Origin: Hymenobacter metallicola
GTDB lineage: Bacteria > Bacteroidota > Bacteroidia > Cytophagales > Hymenobacteraceae
NCBI RefSeq assembly: GCF_004745645.1
Contig: NZ_SRMB01000003.1
Location: 372,001-436,000, forward strand
Length of the DNA stretch: 64,000 nt
Direction of reading: 5' to 3'
A program made the translations under genes and the position numbers. Shown here one piece after another: positions 1-8,595 of this stretch. Below the pieces are notes generated by a model, which was given only the letters and a program-made list of their open reading frames with translations, had not been told where the DNA came from and ran no database searches. Numbering within the stretch: the first letter of the stretch is position 1; each line of letters starts with the position of its first letter.

Positions 1-94
1 GGAAGACGACGGCCAGCCATATGAGAACATCGAAGAAGTATGGCCGGACTATCCGACCAAGGAAGACTTCATGTTCAACGAAGACGAGTACTAA
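1..94 (+). CDS. C-terminal end of an unrecognised acidic protein (partial)
   Basis: Reading from base 2, the last 30 codons of a gene enter the window and end at a TAA at 92-94. The tail is strongly acidic and rich in aromatic residues, with Trp-Pro-Asp-Tyr-Pro followed by the ending FNEDEY. I do not recognise the family from this short piece. The codon use matches the rest of the window, so I take it as a real gene end rather than a chance open frame. The next gene on the same strand starts about 80 bases later. Confidence 0.55.
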   Translation, partial: EDDGQPYENIEEVWPDYPTKEDFMFNEDEY

Positions 95-200
95 GATTTA
101 GAGTTCAGAACTCAGAGTTTAGAACTTAGACCGAGTGAATTGGTCGGTAGAACTTTTGTCCATCTCTCAGTTCTGATGTCTAAGCTCTCCGTTCTAACGA
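94..200. repeat. Degenerate AGAACT/AGTTCT repeat tract in a 5' leader
   Basis: The bases after the stop codon are built from variants of AGAACT and AGTTCT. A perfect 6-bp palindrome with a one-base spacer lies at 101-113 (GAGTTC-A-GAACTC). CAGAACTCAGAG at 106-117 is an inverted copy, with one mismatch, of CTCTCAGTTCTG at 164-175, directly before the ATG at 176. The tract continues into the first codons of the ABC ATPase. A leader hairpin is possible; its function is unknown. Confidence 0.45.
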
Positions 201-916
201 TTGAAAATCTGGTTGCGGGGTACGAACAACGTGTTCTACTCCGCAACCTTTTTTTATGCCTGTCCGAGCCAGCCTTTGTCGCCATTATCGGCCACAACGG
301 CTGCGGCAAAACCACGCTGTTTCGGGCCCTTACGGGGCAGATTGCTTACCAAGGCACCGTGCACGTGGCCGGCCAGGACCTGCGGCAAGTGCGGCGTCCC
401 ACGGTCACGGGCCTGCTGGCTCACCTGCCCCAGCGCAGCTCGGTAGGCTTCCCGATTGAAGTGCGGGAGCTAGTTGTCATGGGCCGCTTCCGCCACCATA
501 CCTTTCTGAGCTCCTACCAAAGGCATGATTACGAACTAGCCGAAGCCGCTTTGCAGCGCGTCGGGGCCCGGCACCTGGCACGCCGCGACTTTACCCAGCT
601 CTCAGGCGGTGAGCAGCAATTGGTGTGGCTGGCGCAGCTGGCCCTGCAGGATGCTCCGCTCTACCTCCTCGACGAGCCCACCCAGCAGCTGGATGTCTAC
701 TACCGTCGCCGCGTCTTCGACCTGCTCCAAAGCTGGGTCACGCAGGCCGGTAAAACCATCCTCTGCATCACCCACGACCTCGACAACCTAGCTGGCTTAC
801 CGGGCTTCCTGCTCAACCTTTCCCGCCCCAAACCCCAATTACTGCCCTTGTCCGCTGCCACAGTGCAGTTGGAAAGAGCCTTTCTGGAAAGTGAGGAAAG
901 CTTGGCCATACGGTAG
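176..916 (+). CDS. ABC transporter ATP-binding protein, iron-siderophore/heme/cobalamin type
   Basis: The protein has 246 residues and all the hallmarks of an ABC ATPase: Walker A GHNGCGKTT at about 39-47, signature LSGGEQQ at about 142-148, Walker B LYLLDEP at about 162-168, and the switch histidine near residue 200 in CITHD. The overall pattern is that of the FecE/BtuD/HmuV family, which powers uptake of metal chelates through the inner membrane. An upstream start at 140 is open, but the ATG at 176 begins the conserved domain more naturally. No permease or substrate-binding gene is adjacent downstream, where crtY converges on it. Partners may lie outside the window, so the substrate cannot be named. 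Confidence 0.88.
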   Translation: MSKLSVLTIENLVAGYEQRVLLRNLFLCLSEPAFVAIIGHNGCGKTTLFRALTGQIAYQGTVHVAGQDLRQVRRPTVTGLLAHLPQRSSVGFPIEVRELVVMGRFRHHTFLSSYQRHDYELAEAALQRVGARHLARRDFTQLSGGEQQLVWLAQLALQDAPLYLLDEPTQQLDVYYRRRVFDLLQSWVTQAGKTILCITHDLDNLAGLPGFLLNLSRPKPQLLPLSAATVQLERAFLESEESLAIR

Positions 917-1051
917 TAGATACCGCGCCCGAGCGGCGCCCAGCAAGAACTTTACTGCTGCGTGTGGAGCGTAGCTTCCTGGTAAAAGAAAGCTCAGCAC
1001 ACGTTGGGGGATGGTATCGGTTTCAGCTTACCCCTCGCCAGGACCCGCCCC

Positions 1052-2221
1052 TTACGACCGTTTTCCTGGTCGGCCGCGCAGCACGTGGGCAATGGACCGC
1101 AGAAATGGCCAGGGTGTAACGGAATTCATGATGCGAAAATTATCGGGCCAGGAAGTTCGCTCGTCTAAAAAGGCCAGCACCCGCTCGATTGGATTGCGCT
1201 GGAACAGCTCGGTAAAAATGTCGCGGGTAACTTCGCCGCGCCGCCGCATGATGTCGAGTAGCAGGGTATCGAAGAGGTGAAACTGCGGCTGGTCGTTGGT
1301 CAGGTTCTTAGGCAGGTGTCCGGTGCTGGCCAACGCCTGTACTAAGTGGGCGCTATGCTGCTGAATGCGCTGAAACGCGTAGCCAGTGCTAGGTTTGGCC
1401 CGCCCTGCCCGGGTGCCCAGATGAACGATATGCGGCCCGGCCGAAGCCGGCAGCGGATGGTCGGTCATAGGAATGGCCCCGACCTCCTCACCAACGACTC
1501 TGTAGGTAGTCAGCTGTAAGGTATGCTCCAAGTAGTGCCTGATGGCGGCTTCGTATTCAGCTTTAGGCAGGGGCATTTCGGAGAAGAGTGTGTATTCGAC
1601 CAGCGCCTGCCGCGGGCCAAACGGCAGCACGTAGATAAACCGGGCTTCCTGCTGCTGCTCTCCCCGAAAATCCATGAACTCGACCGTCGCCGGATCAAAA
1701 ACATCCTGCTCCGTTTCCACTTCCCAACCCACAAAGTGCTGCAACAGATACCGGTATTTCTCCGGCTGCCTGTCCAGCTCGGGCGGGCGGCTGTCGAAAG
1801 CCAGGCGCGCTGTATAGAGGCCCGCGCTGGTATGCGCCTCCACGCCCGTAGCCACATTGCGGAGCGTTTCTACGGAAGCCTGCACCAACGTGAACTGCGG
1901 ATTTTGAGCCAGCTCGGTCCGCACGAAGCGGTAGAAGTCCAGGCCCCGAATCATCTTATACCGGTAGCGCTGCAACTGAAAAACCCGCTCGAAGCCGGGG
2001 CTGCGGAAAGCCAACTGCTGCCAATCGTGCGCCACTATCGAATCGAACGGCGTGGGACCATCCGTCCAAAACGACCAGGTCCGGTCGTTCTGGTCTTTGG
2101 CGGCCGGCTCCAGCAGCAGCACCCGCTTGTCGCGCAGGCGGGGCTCCTGACTGATATGATAGGCCAGGCTGAGGCCCGCAGCCCCGCCTCCGGCAAGTAG
2201 ATAATCGTAGTCAGACTTCAC
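1052..2221 (-). CDS. crtY: Lycopene cyclase, CrtY type
   Basis: This 389-residue flavoprotein forms the beta-ionone rings of carotenoids from lycopene. The N-terminus carries the dinucleotide-binding GGGAAGLS motif, followed by the family motif NDRTWSFW near residue 47 and the later KPSTGYAFQRIQ block. The open frame extends to 2392, but that extension shows no homology and runs across the terminator of the preceding gene. I therefore choose the GTG at 2221, which gives a length usual for CrtY. The gene is convergent with the ABC ATPase and lies downstream of the LOG gene on the same strand, with a terminator between them. It indicates a pigmented organism. No other crt gene is in the window. 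Confidence 0.9.
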   Translation of the reverse strand: MKSDYDYLLAGGGAAGLSLAYHISQEPRLRDKRVLLLEPAAKDQNDRTWSFWTDGPTPFDSIVAHDWQQLAFRSPGFERVFQLQRYRYKMIRGLDFYRFVRTELAQNPQFTLVQASVETLRNVATGVEAHTSAGLYTARLAFDSRPPELDRQPEKYRYLLQHFVGWEVETEQDVFDPATVEFMDFRGEQQQEARFIYVLPFGPRQALVEYTLFSEMPLPKAEYEAAIRHYLEHTLQLTTYRVVGEEVGAIPMTDHPLPASAGPHIVHLGTRAGRAKPSTGYAFQRIQQHSAHLVQALASTGHLPKNLTNDQPQFHLFDTLLLDIMRRRGEVTRDIFTELFQRNPIERVLAFLDERTSWPDNFRIMNSVTPWPFLRSIAHVLRGRPGKRS

Positions 2222-2301
2222 AAAACAAATAAAGCAGCCCGCCCCGGATTTGTTGCCGCGGGAGCCACGGAGCACACATCGGCAAACGGGCTGCACATAA
2301 A

Positions 2302-2326
2302 AAAAGCCGGGAATAACCCGGCTTTT
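2302..2326 (-). terminator. Intrinsic terminator of the LOG-family gene
   Basis: A perfect 10-bp stem (AAAAGCCGGG/CCCGGCTTTT) encloses a 5-base loop and lies just past the stop codon at 2349 of the minus-strand LOG gene. Read on the minus strand the stem ends in a T run. Confidence 0.85.
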
Positions 2327-2348
2327 CGTATATGGCACAACTGCTGGC

Positions 2349-3212
2349 CTAGAAGTTTGGCGACAGCAAGTACTTAGAGTAGAAATCGTCAATGATTTTC
2401 ACGGCCGAGGCCGCGTCATCCACGAGCTGCACCAGGTTCATGTCCTCGGGCGAAATGTTGTGCTCGTCTTCCAGCATTACCTGCTGAATCCAGTCGAACA
2501 TGCCCTGCCAGTACTTGGTACCAACCAGCACGATGGGGAAACGACCGATTTTCTTGGTCTGAATTAGGGTAATAGCCTCAAACAACTCATCCAGGGTGCC
2601 AAAGCCGCCGGGCATGCCGATGAAGCCCTGGGCGTACTTGACGAACATCACCTTCCGCACGAAGAAGTAGTCGAAGTTGATGATCTTGTCTGAGTCGATG
2701 TAGATGTTGTGGAATTGCTCGAAGGGCAGCTCGATGTTCAAGCCAACCGACTTACCGCCTTCGGCGCGGGCCCCTTTGTTGCCCGCTTCCATGATGCCGG
2801 GTCCCCCACCCGTGATGACGCCGTAGCCATGACGCACCAGCTTGGAGGCAATTTCCTCCGCCATCTGGTAGTACGGGTTATCGGGCTTGGTCCGAGCCGA
2901 ACCGAAAATAGACACGCAGGGGCCAATTTTCGACATCTTCTCGAAGCCTTCCACGAACTCGGCCATTACTTTGAAGATCTGCCAGGAGTCGGCAATCTTG
3001 ATTTCGTTCCAGTCCTTATCCACAAAAGCCTTGCGGATGCGCTGTTCGTCGTCGAGCTGCACGGTGCGCTCCCCGTGAGTTTGCTCCCGAATGTCGCTGA
3101 TGCTGGTGACCTTGTTGTCGTTGACGTTGGGCTGAACGATGGTCTTGCCGCTGCCCGCGTTGAGGATTTCATCGGACGCCTTGGTCCGACTGTTTTTCTT
3201 GAGTTTGGTCAT
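2349..3212 (-). CDS. LOG family protein (TIGR00730; nucleoside 5'-monophosphate phosphoribohydrolase)
   Basis: The 287-residue protein contains the two diagnostic LOG motifs: GGGPGIMEAGNKGA, and PGGFGTLDELFE, the catalytic PGGxGTxxE signature. Members release the free base from nucleoside 5'-monophosphates; plant and some bacterial members make cytokinins, and many are still misnamed lysine decarboxylase. The bacterial core is about 180-200 residues, so this copy has a charged N-terminal extension of about 70 residues, rich in Lys, Asn and Asp, with no signal peptide. Expected in the cytoplasm. It forms its own unit, with a long upstream spacer and a terminator behind it. The physiological substrate is not evident. 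Confidence 0.87.
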   Translation of the reverse strand: MTKLKKNSRTKASDEILNAGSGKTIVQPNVNDNKVTSISDIREQTHGERTVQLDDEQRIRKAFVDKDWNEIKIADSWQIFKVMAEFVEGFEKMSKIGPCVSIFGSARTKPDNPYYQMAEEIASKLVRHGYGVITGGGPGIMEAGNKGARAEGGKSVGLNIELPFEQFHNIYIDSDKIINFDYFFVRKVMFVKYAQGFIGMPGGFGTLDELFEAITLIQTKKIGRFPIVLVGTKYWQGMFDWIQQVMLEDEHNISPEDMNLVQLVDDAASAVKIIDDFYSKYLLSPNF

Positions 3213-3361
3213 GGCTACACATGGGAATTGCAGGGTCAGCCGGAGGCAACATGTTGCCCGTAGCGGTACAGCCGACCCGCTAGTGAAAAAATAAAAAAGA
3301 GTGGGGGGACAAAAGAAAGCCGCCCTGCGAAGACAAGGCGACTAAATTTTGGGGCGTGCAA

Positions 3362-3380
3362 GTTAACAATTTGTTAACAA
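3362..3380. repeat. GTTAACAA direct repeat upstream of the LOG gene
   Basis: Two copies of GTTAACAA lie 11 bases apart at 3362-3369 and 3373-3380, in the spacer between the permease gene and the LOG start. Each contains the palindrome GTTAAC. The one-helical-turn spacing would suit a dimeric regulator, but chance in an AT-rich spacer is possible. Confidence 0.3.
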
Positions 3381-3419
3381 TAGCCTAACCTCTTGCCGTT
3401 TAGTTACCTGCTTGCCGTT

Positions 3420-4679
3420 TTACTTCGACCGAATGGCAATTACCGGATCTAGATTCGACGCCAACACGGCCGGAATAATGCCCGCCAGCACGCCAATAAC
3501 CACGGACACGGTCAGCCCCAACACAATATTTCCAGCGGATAAGAACATCGGCAGAGAGTCCTGGGGAACCAGCGTAATCAGGTACACCAGGAAAATGCCC
3601 GCCGCGCCGCCAATTAAGCACAGAAAAATGGCTTCGAAAAGAAACTGAAACAGAATGAAGTAGTTCTTGGCGCCCAATGACTTCTGAATGCCGATGATGT
3701 TGGTGCGCTCCTTGACTGACACAAACATGATGTTGGCAATACCAAAGCCCCCTACCAGCATGGCAAACGAGCCGATAACGGCCCCGGCTACGCCAATGAT
3801 GGAAAACAGCTGGCTGATGGCATTGGCCAGCATTTCGGGGCGGTTCAGGGCAAAGTTGTCCTCTTGCCGCGGCTTGAGCCCCCGGATGTTGCGCATCACG
3901 CCCTGCAGCTCGTATTCCAGATCGAGCAGGCCGGGGTCGTCGTCGGAGCCCTTGACGGCAATGGTGGGGGTTACGCCCGTCATGCCGCCGGTATTCAGGG
4001 CAAACATCTTGGTGAACATACCGAAGGGAATCAGGCAGTTAGTGTCGTTGCTGGGAGTATCGAGCAGCTTCTTGCCTTCCTTCTGCATCACGCCGACGAC
4101 CACAAACTTGCGCCCCCGGGCGTTGAACTCCTGCCCAATGGCGCTGCCGTTGGGGTACAGGTTTTCGGCAATGGTAGCCCCGATAATGGCCACGTTGCGG
4201 GCTCCGTCTACTTCCTGGGACGTGAAATACCGCCCCTCGGCAATGGGCACATCGGATACCTTGCGGTACTCAAAGCTCACGCCCTGCAGGGCGCAATCGG
4301 ATACGCTGTTGCTGCCCGATTTTAGCACGCTGCCTCCGACGGCCCCGAAGATGGCTACCCCTTTGTTGTTGGGACCCAGCAGCTTCTGTAATTCCCGAAA
4401 CTCGCGTACCGTGGGCACGGGCCGGTTAAAGTACTTCCACCACGGGTATTCGCCCCCAAAAGCCCAGGGCCACTTGCCCACATAAATCACCTTGTCGCCC
4501 ACAAAGCTCATGCTCTTGCGCACGTTGGACTCCAGGGAGTCGACGACGGCAAATACGGCAATGATGGCGAAGATGCCCACCGTGACACCCAGCAGCGACA
4601 AGACCGTTCGTAACAGATTGGATTTCAGGGCTTGCCACGCAAATCGAAAGCTCTCTAAAGTTAGGCGCAGCGTTTTCAT
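3420..4679 (-). CDS. ABC transporter permease, MacB/FtsX type
   Basis: The 419-residue inner-membrane protein has the MacB architecture. A short cytoplasmic helix is followed by TM1 (about 22-46, LLSLLGVTVGIFAIIAVF), a large periplasmic MacB_PCD domain (about 50-285), and three C-terminal TM segments forming the FtsX domain (about 290-315, 345-370 and 385-408). Such proteins transmit force across the membrane to export lipoproteins, toxins or peptides, or to act on the cell wall. The partner ATPase, usually next door, is missing; the nearest ABC ATPase (176-916) is of an importer class and is unlikely to pair with it. The start at 4679 begins a typical MKTLRLTLESFRFAWQAL leader. Confidence 0.88.
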   Translation of the reverse strand: MKTLRLTLESFRFAWQALKSNLLRTVLSLLGVTVGIFAIIAVFAVVDSLESNVRKSMSFVGDKVIYVGKWPWAFGGEYPWWKYFNRPVPTVREFRELQKLLGPNNKGVAIFGAVGGSVLKSGSNSVSDCALQGVSFEYRKVSDVPIAEGRYFTSQEVDGARNVAIIGATIAENLYPNGSAIGQEFNARGRKFVVVGVMQKEGKKLLDTPSNDTNCLIPFGMFTKMFALNTGGMTGVTPTIAVKGSDDDPGLLDLEYELQGVMRNIRGLKPRQEDNFALNRPEMLANAISQLFSIIGVAGAVIGSFAMLVGGFGIANIMFVSVKERTNIIGIQKSLGAKNYFILFQFLFEAIFLCLIGGAAGIFLVYLITLVPQDSLPMFLSAGNIVLGLTVSVVIGVLAGIIPAVLASNLDPVIAIRSK

Positions 4680-4813
4680 AGGTCAGGATAGGGGGTGAGA
4701 AAGGGTGCGGATAACGTGGTGACAAAATAGGCTTGCCTAACTAGGGTAATGAGTAATGAAGCACCGTCTCACCTTTTCGGGCGAAAAGTAACGATTTATC
4801 CGACCATTGTACG

Positions 4814-4821
4814 TACTTTTG
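4814..4821 (+). promoter_or_regulatory. -7 promoter element upstream of queA
   Basis: TACTTTTG matches the Bacteroidota -7 consensus TAnnTTTG and lies about 50 bases before the queA ATG. I do not see a convincing -33 TTTG at the usual distance. Confidence 0.55.
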
Positions 4822-4869
4822 CCAACCCAAAAATTTGTTAGCTTCCCCTCCTATTGCCTTTGTTAGCCC

Positions 4870-5919
4870 ATGAAACTGTCCGAGTTCAAATTTGACTTGC
4901 CTGAAAGCCTCCTGGCGCAACACCCGGCCAAAACTCGTGATGAGTCGCGCCTGATGGTGCTGCACCGCGACAGTGGCAAGATCGAGCACCGCGTATTCAA
5001 GGAAATCATCGAGTATTTCAACGACGGCGACGTATTCGTGGTCAACGATACGCAGGTCTTCCCGGCGCGCCTGTATGGCAATAAGGAAAAAACCGGCGCT
5101 AAAATCGAGGTGTTCCTGCTGCGCGAGCTGAACAAGGAAATTCACCTCTGGGACGTGCTGGTGGATCCGGCACGCAAAATCCGGGTGGGCAACAAGCTGT
5201 ACTTCGGGGAAAGCGACATGGTGGCCGAGGTTATCGACAACACCACCTCGCGCGGCCGGACTATCAAGTTTCTGTTCGATGGCTCGGATGAGGAGTTCTA
5301 CAAGGCGCTAAACGACTTAGGCGAAACGCCCCTGCCCCGCGAGGTTATCACCCGCGACGCCGAGCCGGCTGACAAAGAGCGTTACCAAACGATTTACGCC
5401 AAGAACAAAGGCGCGGTAGCGGCTCCTTCGGCTGGTCTGCACTTTACCCGGGAAGTTATCAAACGCCTGGAAATCCGGGGGGTCGACATGGTACCGGTAA
5501 CGCTGCACGTGGGCCTGGGCACTTTCCGCCCCGTGGACGTGGAAGACCTGACCAAGCACAAGATGGACTCCGAGAACTTCATTGTGCCGGCTGATTCGGC
5601 TAAGGTCGTAAACCGGGCTCTGGACGCCAAGAAGCGGGTGTGTGCCGTGGGTACCACCACAATGCGCGCCCTGGAGTCGTCGGTATCGGCCCACGCCCGC
5701 CTGAAAGAAAATCAGGGCTGGACGGATAAGTTTATCTTCCCGCCCCACGAATTCAAGATTGCCAATTCGCTGCTCACCAACTTCCACATGCCCGAAAGCA
5801 CGCTGATGATGATGGCGTCGGCTTTTGCGGGTCATGAGCTGCTGATTGAAGCCTACCAGCTTGCCATTAAGGAGAAATACAAGTTCTTCACCTACGGAGA
5901 CGCCATGCTGATTCTGTAG
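4870..5919 (+). CDS. queA: S-adenosylmethionine:tRNA ribosyltransferase-isomerase
   Basis: QueA transfers and isomerises the ribose of S-adenosylmethionine onto 7-aminomethyl-7-deazaguanine at the tRNA wobble base, giving epoxyqueuosine. The 349-residue length is normal. The N-terminus ([17 protein letters not shown], then [13 protein letters not shown]) is strongly conserved in the family, as are the PSAGLHFT and [10 protein letters not shown] blocks and the C-terminal [10 protein letters not shown] motif. The start at 4870 is the only reasonable one. It is a single-gene unit: a promoter element lies upstream and a terminator directly downstream. No other queuosine gene is in the window. Cytoplasmic enzyme. 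Confidence 0.96.
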   Translation: MKLSEFKFDLPESLLAQHPAKTRDESRLMVLHRDSGKIEHRVFKEIIEYFNDGDVFVVNDTQVFPARLYGNKEKTGAKIEVFLLRELNKEIHLWDVLVDPARKIRVGNKLYFGESDMVAEVIDNTTSRGRTIKFLFDGSDEEFYKALNDLGETPLPREVITRDAEPADKERYQTIYAKNKGAVAAPSAGLHFTREVIKRLEIRGVDMVPVTLHVGLGTFRPVDVEDLTKHKMDSENFIVPADSAKVVNRALDAKKRVCAVGTTTMRALESSVSAHARLKENQGWTDKFIFPPHEFKIANSLLTNFHMPESTLMMMASAFAGHELLIEAYQLAIKEKYKFFTYGDAMLIL

Positions 5920-5950
5920 CCACCCGCTGCGGGCAGTAGCCTACTACTAC

Positions 5951-5984
5951 AAACGCCGAATGCCCGCCGGGTATTCGGCGTTTT
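5951..5984 (+). terminator. Intrinsic terminator of queA
   Basis: An 11-bp stem (AAACGCCGAAT/ATTCGGCGTTT) is extended inward by CCCG/CGGG pairs and ends in a T run, 32 bases after the queA stop. Confidence 0.85.
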
Positions 5985-6033
5985 GCGTAAAAGCGGGGCT
6001 GCGTACTTTGCCTTGAATTTCGACTCCCTACCC

Positions 6034-6798
6034 ATGCGCCCCCCCTTCACGCCTGACCTAACCGGGCCCAAATCAGTACCTGCCCCCGACACTGGCGGTC
6101 CATCTGCATCCACCCCCCGATTCGCTATTCTGGTGGCTGGGGGCAGCGGTACGCGGATGGGAGCCGACCGCCCCAAGCAGTTTTTGAACCTGCTGGGCGA
6201 ACCGGTACTGCTACACACCCTACGACGCTTTTTGGAGGCGGCCCTGCAGGTGGAAGAGTGTGTGGTGGTGCTGCCCCCCGAGCAGTTTGCGACCTGGCAG
6301 CAGCTGTGCCAGGAGCACCAAGTAAGGCTGCCACACGCGGTGGTAGCCGGGGGCGCCACCCGCTGGGCCTCCGTGCGCAATGGGTTGGCTTACCTGATAC
6401 ATCGGCCGGCGGGGCTCGTGGCGGTGCACGATGGGGTGCGGCCCCTGGTTTCGGCCCAGGTTATCGAGCAGACCTACACGGCAGCGGCGGCGCACGGGGC
6501 CGCCGTAGCCGCCGTAGCACCCAAGGATTCGGTGCGGGGGCTGGCTCAGCAAGGCTCGTATGCCCTGGACCGCTCGCGCCTGCGCCTGGTGCAAACGCCG
6601 CAGTGCTTTGAGCTCAACTTGCTTCGGCGCGCTTATCAGCTGCCTGAGCTGCCCACCTTTACTGACGACGCCAGCGTGGTGGAAGACCTGCAGCCCATCT
6701 ATCTAGTACCCGGCGACTATCGTAATCTGAAAATCACGACGCCGGAAGACCTGATTGTTGCGGAAGCGCTACTGCGGGCCGAGCAGGCCACTTCCTGA
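6034..6798 (+). CDS. ispD: 2-C-methyl-D-erythritol 4-phosphate cytidylyltransferase
   Basis: IspD joins CTP and methylerythritol phosphate in the MEP pathway to isoprenoids, the precursors of the carotenoids that CrtY cyclises. The nucleotide-binding loop LVAGGSGTRMG starts near residue 32, the DGVRPLV block is present, and ITTPEDL lies near the C-terminus. The ATG at 6034 gives 254 residues, of which about the first 28 form a Pro/Thr/Ser-rich extension not usual for the family. An in-frame TTG at 5983 is less likely because it sits in the queA terminator. The next gene starts 74 bases downstream. Cytoplasmic. Confidence 0.92.
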   Translation: MRPPFTPDLTGPKSVPAPDTGGPSASTPRFAILVAGGSGTRMGADRPKQFLNLLGEPVLLHTLRRFLEAALQVEECVVVLPPEQFATWQQLCQEHQVRLPHAVVAGGATRWASVRNGLAYLIHRPAGLVAVHDGVRPLVSAQVIEQTYTAAAAHGAAVAAVAPKDSVRGLAQQGSYALDRSRLRLVQTPQCFELNLLRRAYQLPELPTFTDDASVVEDLQPIYLVPGDYRNLKITTPEDLIVAEALLRAEQATS

Positions 6799-6872
6799 GG
6801 CTGGCCCGGGCTATGTGCCCCGTTCGACGTACTTTTCGGCTCTCTTACTCATCCACCCGCTACATTCCGCTT

Positions 6873-7652
6873 ATGTATACCTGCCTGCTCTACGAAGTCC
6901 AGAACAGCGTCGCGACTATTACCCTGAATCGCCCGGAAGTCTTCAACGCCTTCAACAATCCGCAGAGCTATGAGCTGCAAGACGCGCTAGCGAAAGTAGC
7001 TGCCGACGACTCGGTGCGGGTGGTGGTACTGACCGGTGCTGGCCGGGCCTTCTGCTCGGGTCAGGATTTGAAAGCTACCCAGGACGAGGCCAATTTTTCC
7101 TTTGCCGAAACCCTGCACAAGCGCTATAACCCCATTATTCGGGCTATGCGCAACTTGCCAAAGCCCATCATCGGGCGCCTCAACGGGGTGGCTGCCGGGG
7201 CAGGCTGCTCGTTGGCCCTGGCCTGCGACGTGCTGGTGGCCTCTACTGATGCTTCTCTGATTGAGGTATTCATCAATATTGGCTTAGTGCCGGATTCGGG
7301 CTCTTCCTACTTCCTGCCGCGGCTGGTAGGCACGCTCAAAGCGTTCGAACTGTGCACGCTGGGCTCCAAAGTGACGGCCGAGGAAGCCTTGCGCCTGGGG
7401 CTGGTCAATCAGGTAGTGGCGCCCGCTGAGCTCGACGCGGCGGTAGCAGCACTGGCTGCTCGGTATGCTTCGGCGCCAACCAAATCCATTGGCCTGATCA
7501 AGCAGATGCTCAACAAAGCCGGCTCCTCCTCCCTGGATGAAATGCTCGATTACGAAGCTGAGTGCCAGCAGGCGGCCGGAGAATCAGCAGATTATCGGGA
7601 GGGAGTTGCCGCTTTCACGGAAAAGCGCAAGCCGGTTTTTAAAGGCCTCTAG
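6873..7652 (+). CDS. Enoyl-CoA hydratase/isomerase, PaaG-like
   Basis: The 259-residue crotonase-fold protein has the oxyanion-hole segments SGQDLKA and NGVAAGAGCSLALACDV and an acidic residue in GLVPDSGSSYFLPRLVG. Asp rather than Glu in this last motif is what PaaG enzymes (1,2-epoxyphenylacetyl-CoA isomerase) show. No other phenylacetate gene is nearby, so a general fatty-acid or isomerase role cannot be excluded. The frame is open from 6813, but the ATG at 6873 starts the conserved domain (MYTCLLYEVQNSVATITLNR). A TACTTTTC element at 6830-6837 could serve as its promoter. Confidence 0.88.
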   Translation: MYTCLLYEVQNSVATITLNRPEVFNAFNNPQSYELQDALAKVAADDSVRVVVLTGAGRAFCSGQDLKATQDEANFSFAETLHKRYNPIIRAMRNLPKPIIGRLNGVAAGAGCSLALACDVLVASTDASLIEVFINIGLVPDSGSSYFLPRLVGTLKAFELCTLGSKVTAEEALRLGLVNQVVAPAELDAAVAALAARYASAPTKSIGLIKQMLNKAGSSSLDEMLDYEAECQQAAGESADYREGVAAFTEKRKPVFKGL

Positions 7653-8108
7653 TTCTCTTCAGGCATAGCTTTACTGCGTAGTAAAAGGCCATTCTTACTA
7701 ATCATCAGCCGAAAATGAGCTGCGTAGCGGCCAATTGCTACCCGCTTCCTATCAGACAACAGACGAGAGCAACAAGTAAGTACCGAGGAAAAAGCCTGCC
7801 TAGAGCAGGCTTTTTTCATGTACAAGCCCGTGAACAGGTAGCTAGAAGCATAGCGCATGGAAACCGGCTAAAAATTATCTACACGGCTATTTTCCAACAA
7901 AAGCCAAATATTTTAATGCCTTGTAATTCAGGTACTTAAACCCAATATATTGATTTTGCTTATTTAAATTTTCGACGAGTACTCTCCTTATACAGCTCAC
8001 TTGGGGAGAAGATGCCATAAATATTCTAATACCTATTTTAACTATACATATTTTGATTTAAGTTATTAAAAGTCGTTCATATTCAGCCACTTCTAACCCC
8101 CTATTGCC
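7653..8108. other. 456-base spacer without a supported gene
   Basis: The first half has the composition of the genome and holds the terminator at 7789-7815, about 140 bases past the preceding stop. The second half (about 7860-8105) is strongly AT-rich and forms the upstream region of the small lipoprotein gene at 8109. A 69-codon open frame on the minus strand (7649-7858) has no recognisable content. I see no tRNA or other RNA gene. Confidence 0.6.
7789..7815. terminator. Bidirectional terminator
   Basis: A perfect 11-bp stem (AAAAAGCCTGC/GCAGGCTTTTT) with a 5-base loop and T runs on both strands. It follows the enoyl-CoA hydratase gene at some distance. Confidence 0.8.
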
Positions 8109-8558
8109 ATGATACACCCCGACACCTACTTCCGAGCCACTATGCTGAGTTTGGGCATATTGTGCACCGGCTGCGACAAAGAGAGTACTTCCGTTTATCC
8201 GAGCACCGCAGGGCAACCAACTGCCGCTGGCAGTGCCGCAGCGCAGGGCGGCGGAGCGCTGGTCGCCAAAAACTACTTTCAAGTGGGTATGTGTACCTGC
8301 CTAACGGGTTTGGCCGCCGGCATCGACATGACCCAGAGCAACTACGTTGAAACACCCTCCGGCAACCGGACCTCGGTTTGGACAGGACTCGTGCCCGAAT
8401 ACCTGATGCCGCCCCTGACGCTCAACCCCACTACGGGTGTTTCCTCCTACACCTACAACTCGTACTGGAACGGCGACGGCGACGGGATTTATTATGTCAG
8501 CAAATGCATCATCACCAGTGACAGAATAGCTACCCTGACCCTGCATTCCAAAAAGTAG
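8109..8558 (+). CDS. Small secreted lipoprotein of unknown function
   Basis: The 149-residue product starts with a signal-like segment and a cysteine at about residue 21 (LGILCTGC), a non-canonical lipobox with Cys at position -3. An Ala/Gly/Ser/Thr-rich linker follows, then a compact domain with several Tyr, Trp and Asn residues and two more cysteines near CTCLTG. I recognise no family. The gene stands alone behind an AT-rich leader and in front of a long hairpin. An internal methionine would shorten the signal peptide too far, so I keep the ATG at 8109. Location in the outer membrane or periplasm is inferred. Confidence 0.6.
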   Translation: MIHPDTYFRATMLSLGILCTGCDKESTSVYPSTAGQPTAAGSAAAQGGGALVAKNYFQVGMCTCLTGLAAGIDMTQSNYVETPSGNRTSVWTGLVPEYLMPPLTLNPTTGVSSYTYNSYWNGDGDGIYYVSKCIITSDRIATLTLHSKK

Positions 8559-8595
8559 CTGATTCCGGAAAAATCTCTCACTACGCTTTCGCAAA

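Noticed and set aside
7649-7858. 69-codon minus-strand frame near the 7.7 kb spacer
   Set aside because: It runs through a terminator hairpin and has no recognisable sequence; a decayed gene cannot be excluded but is not supported.
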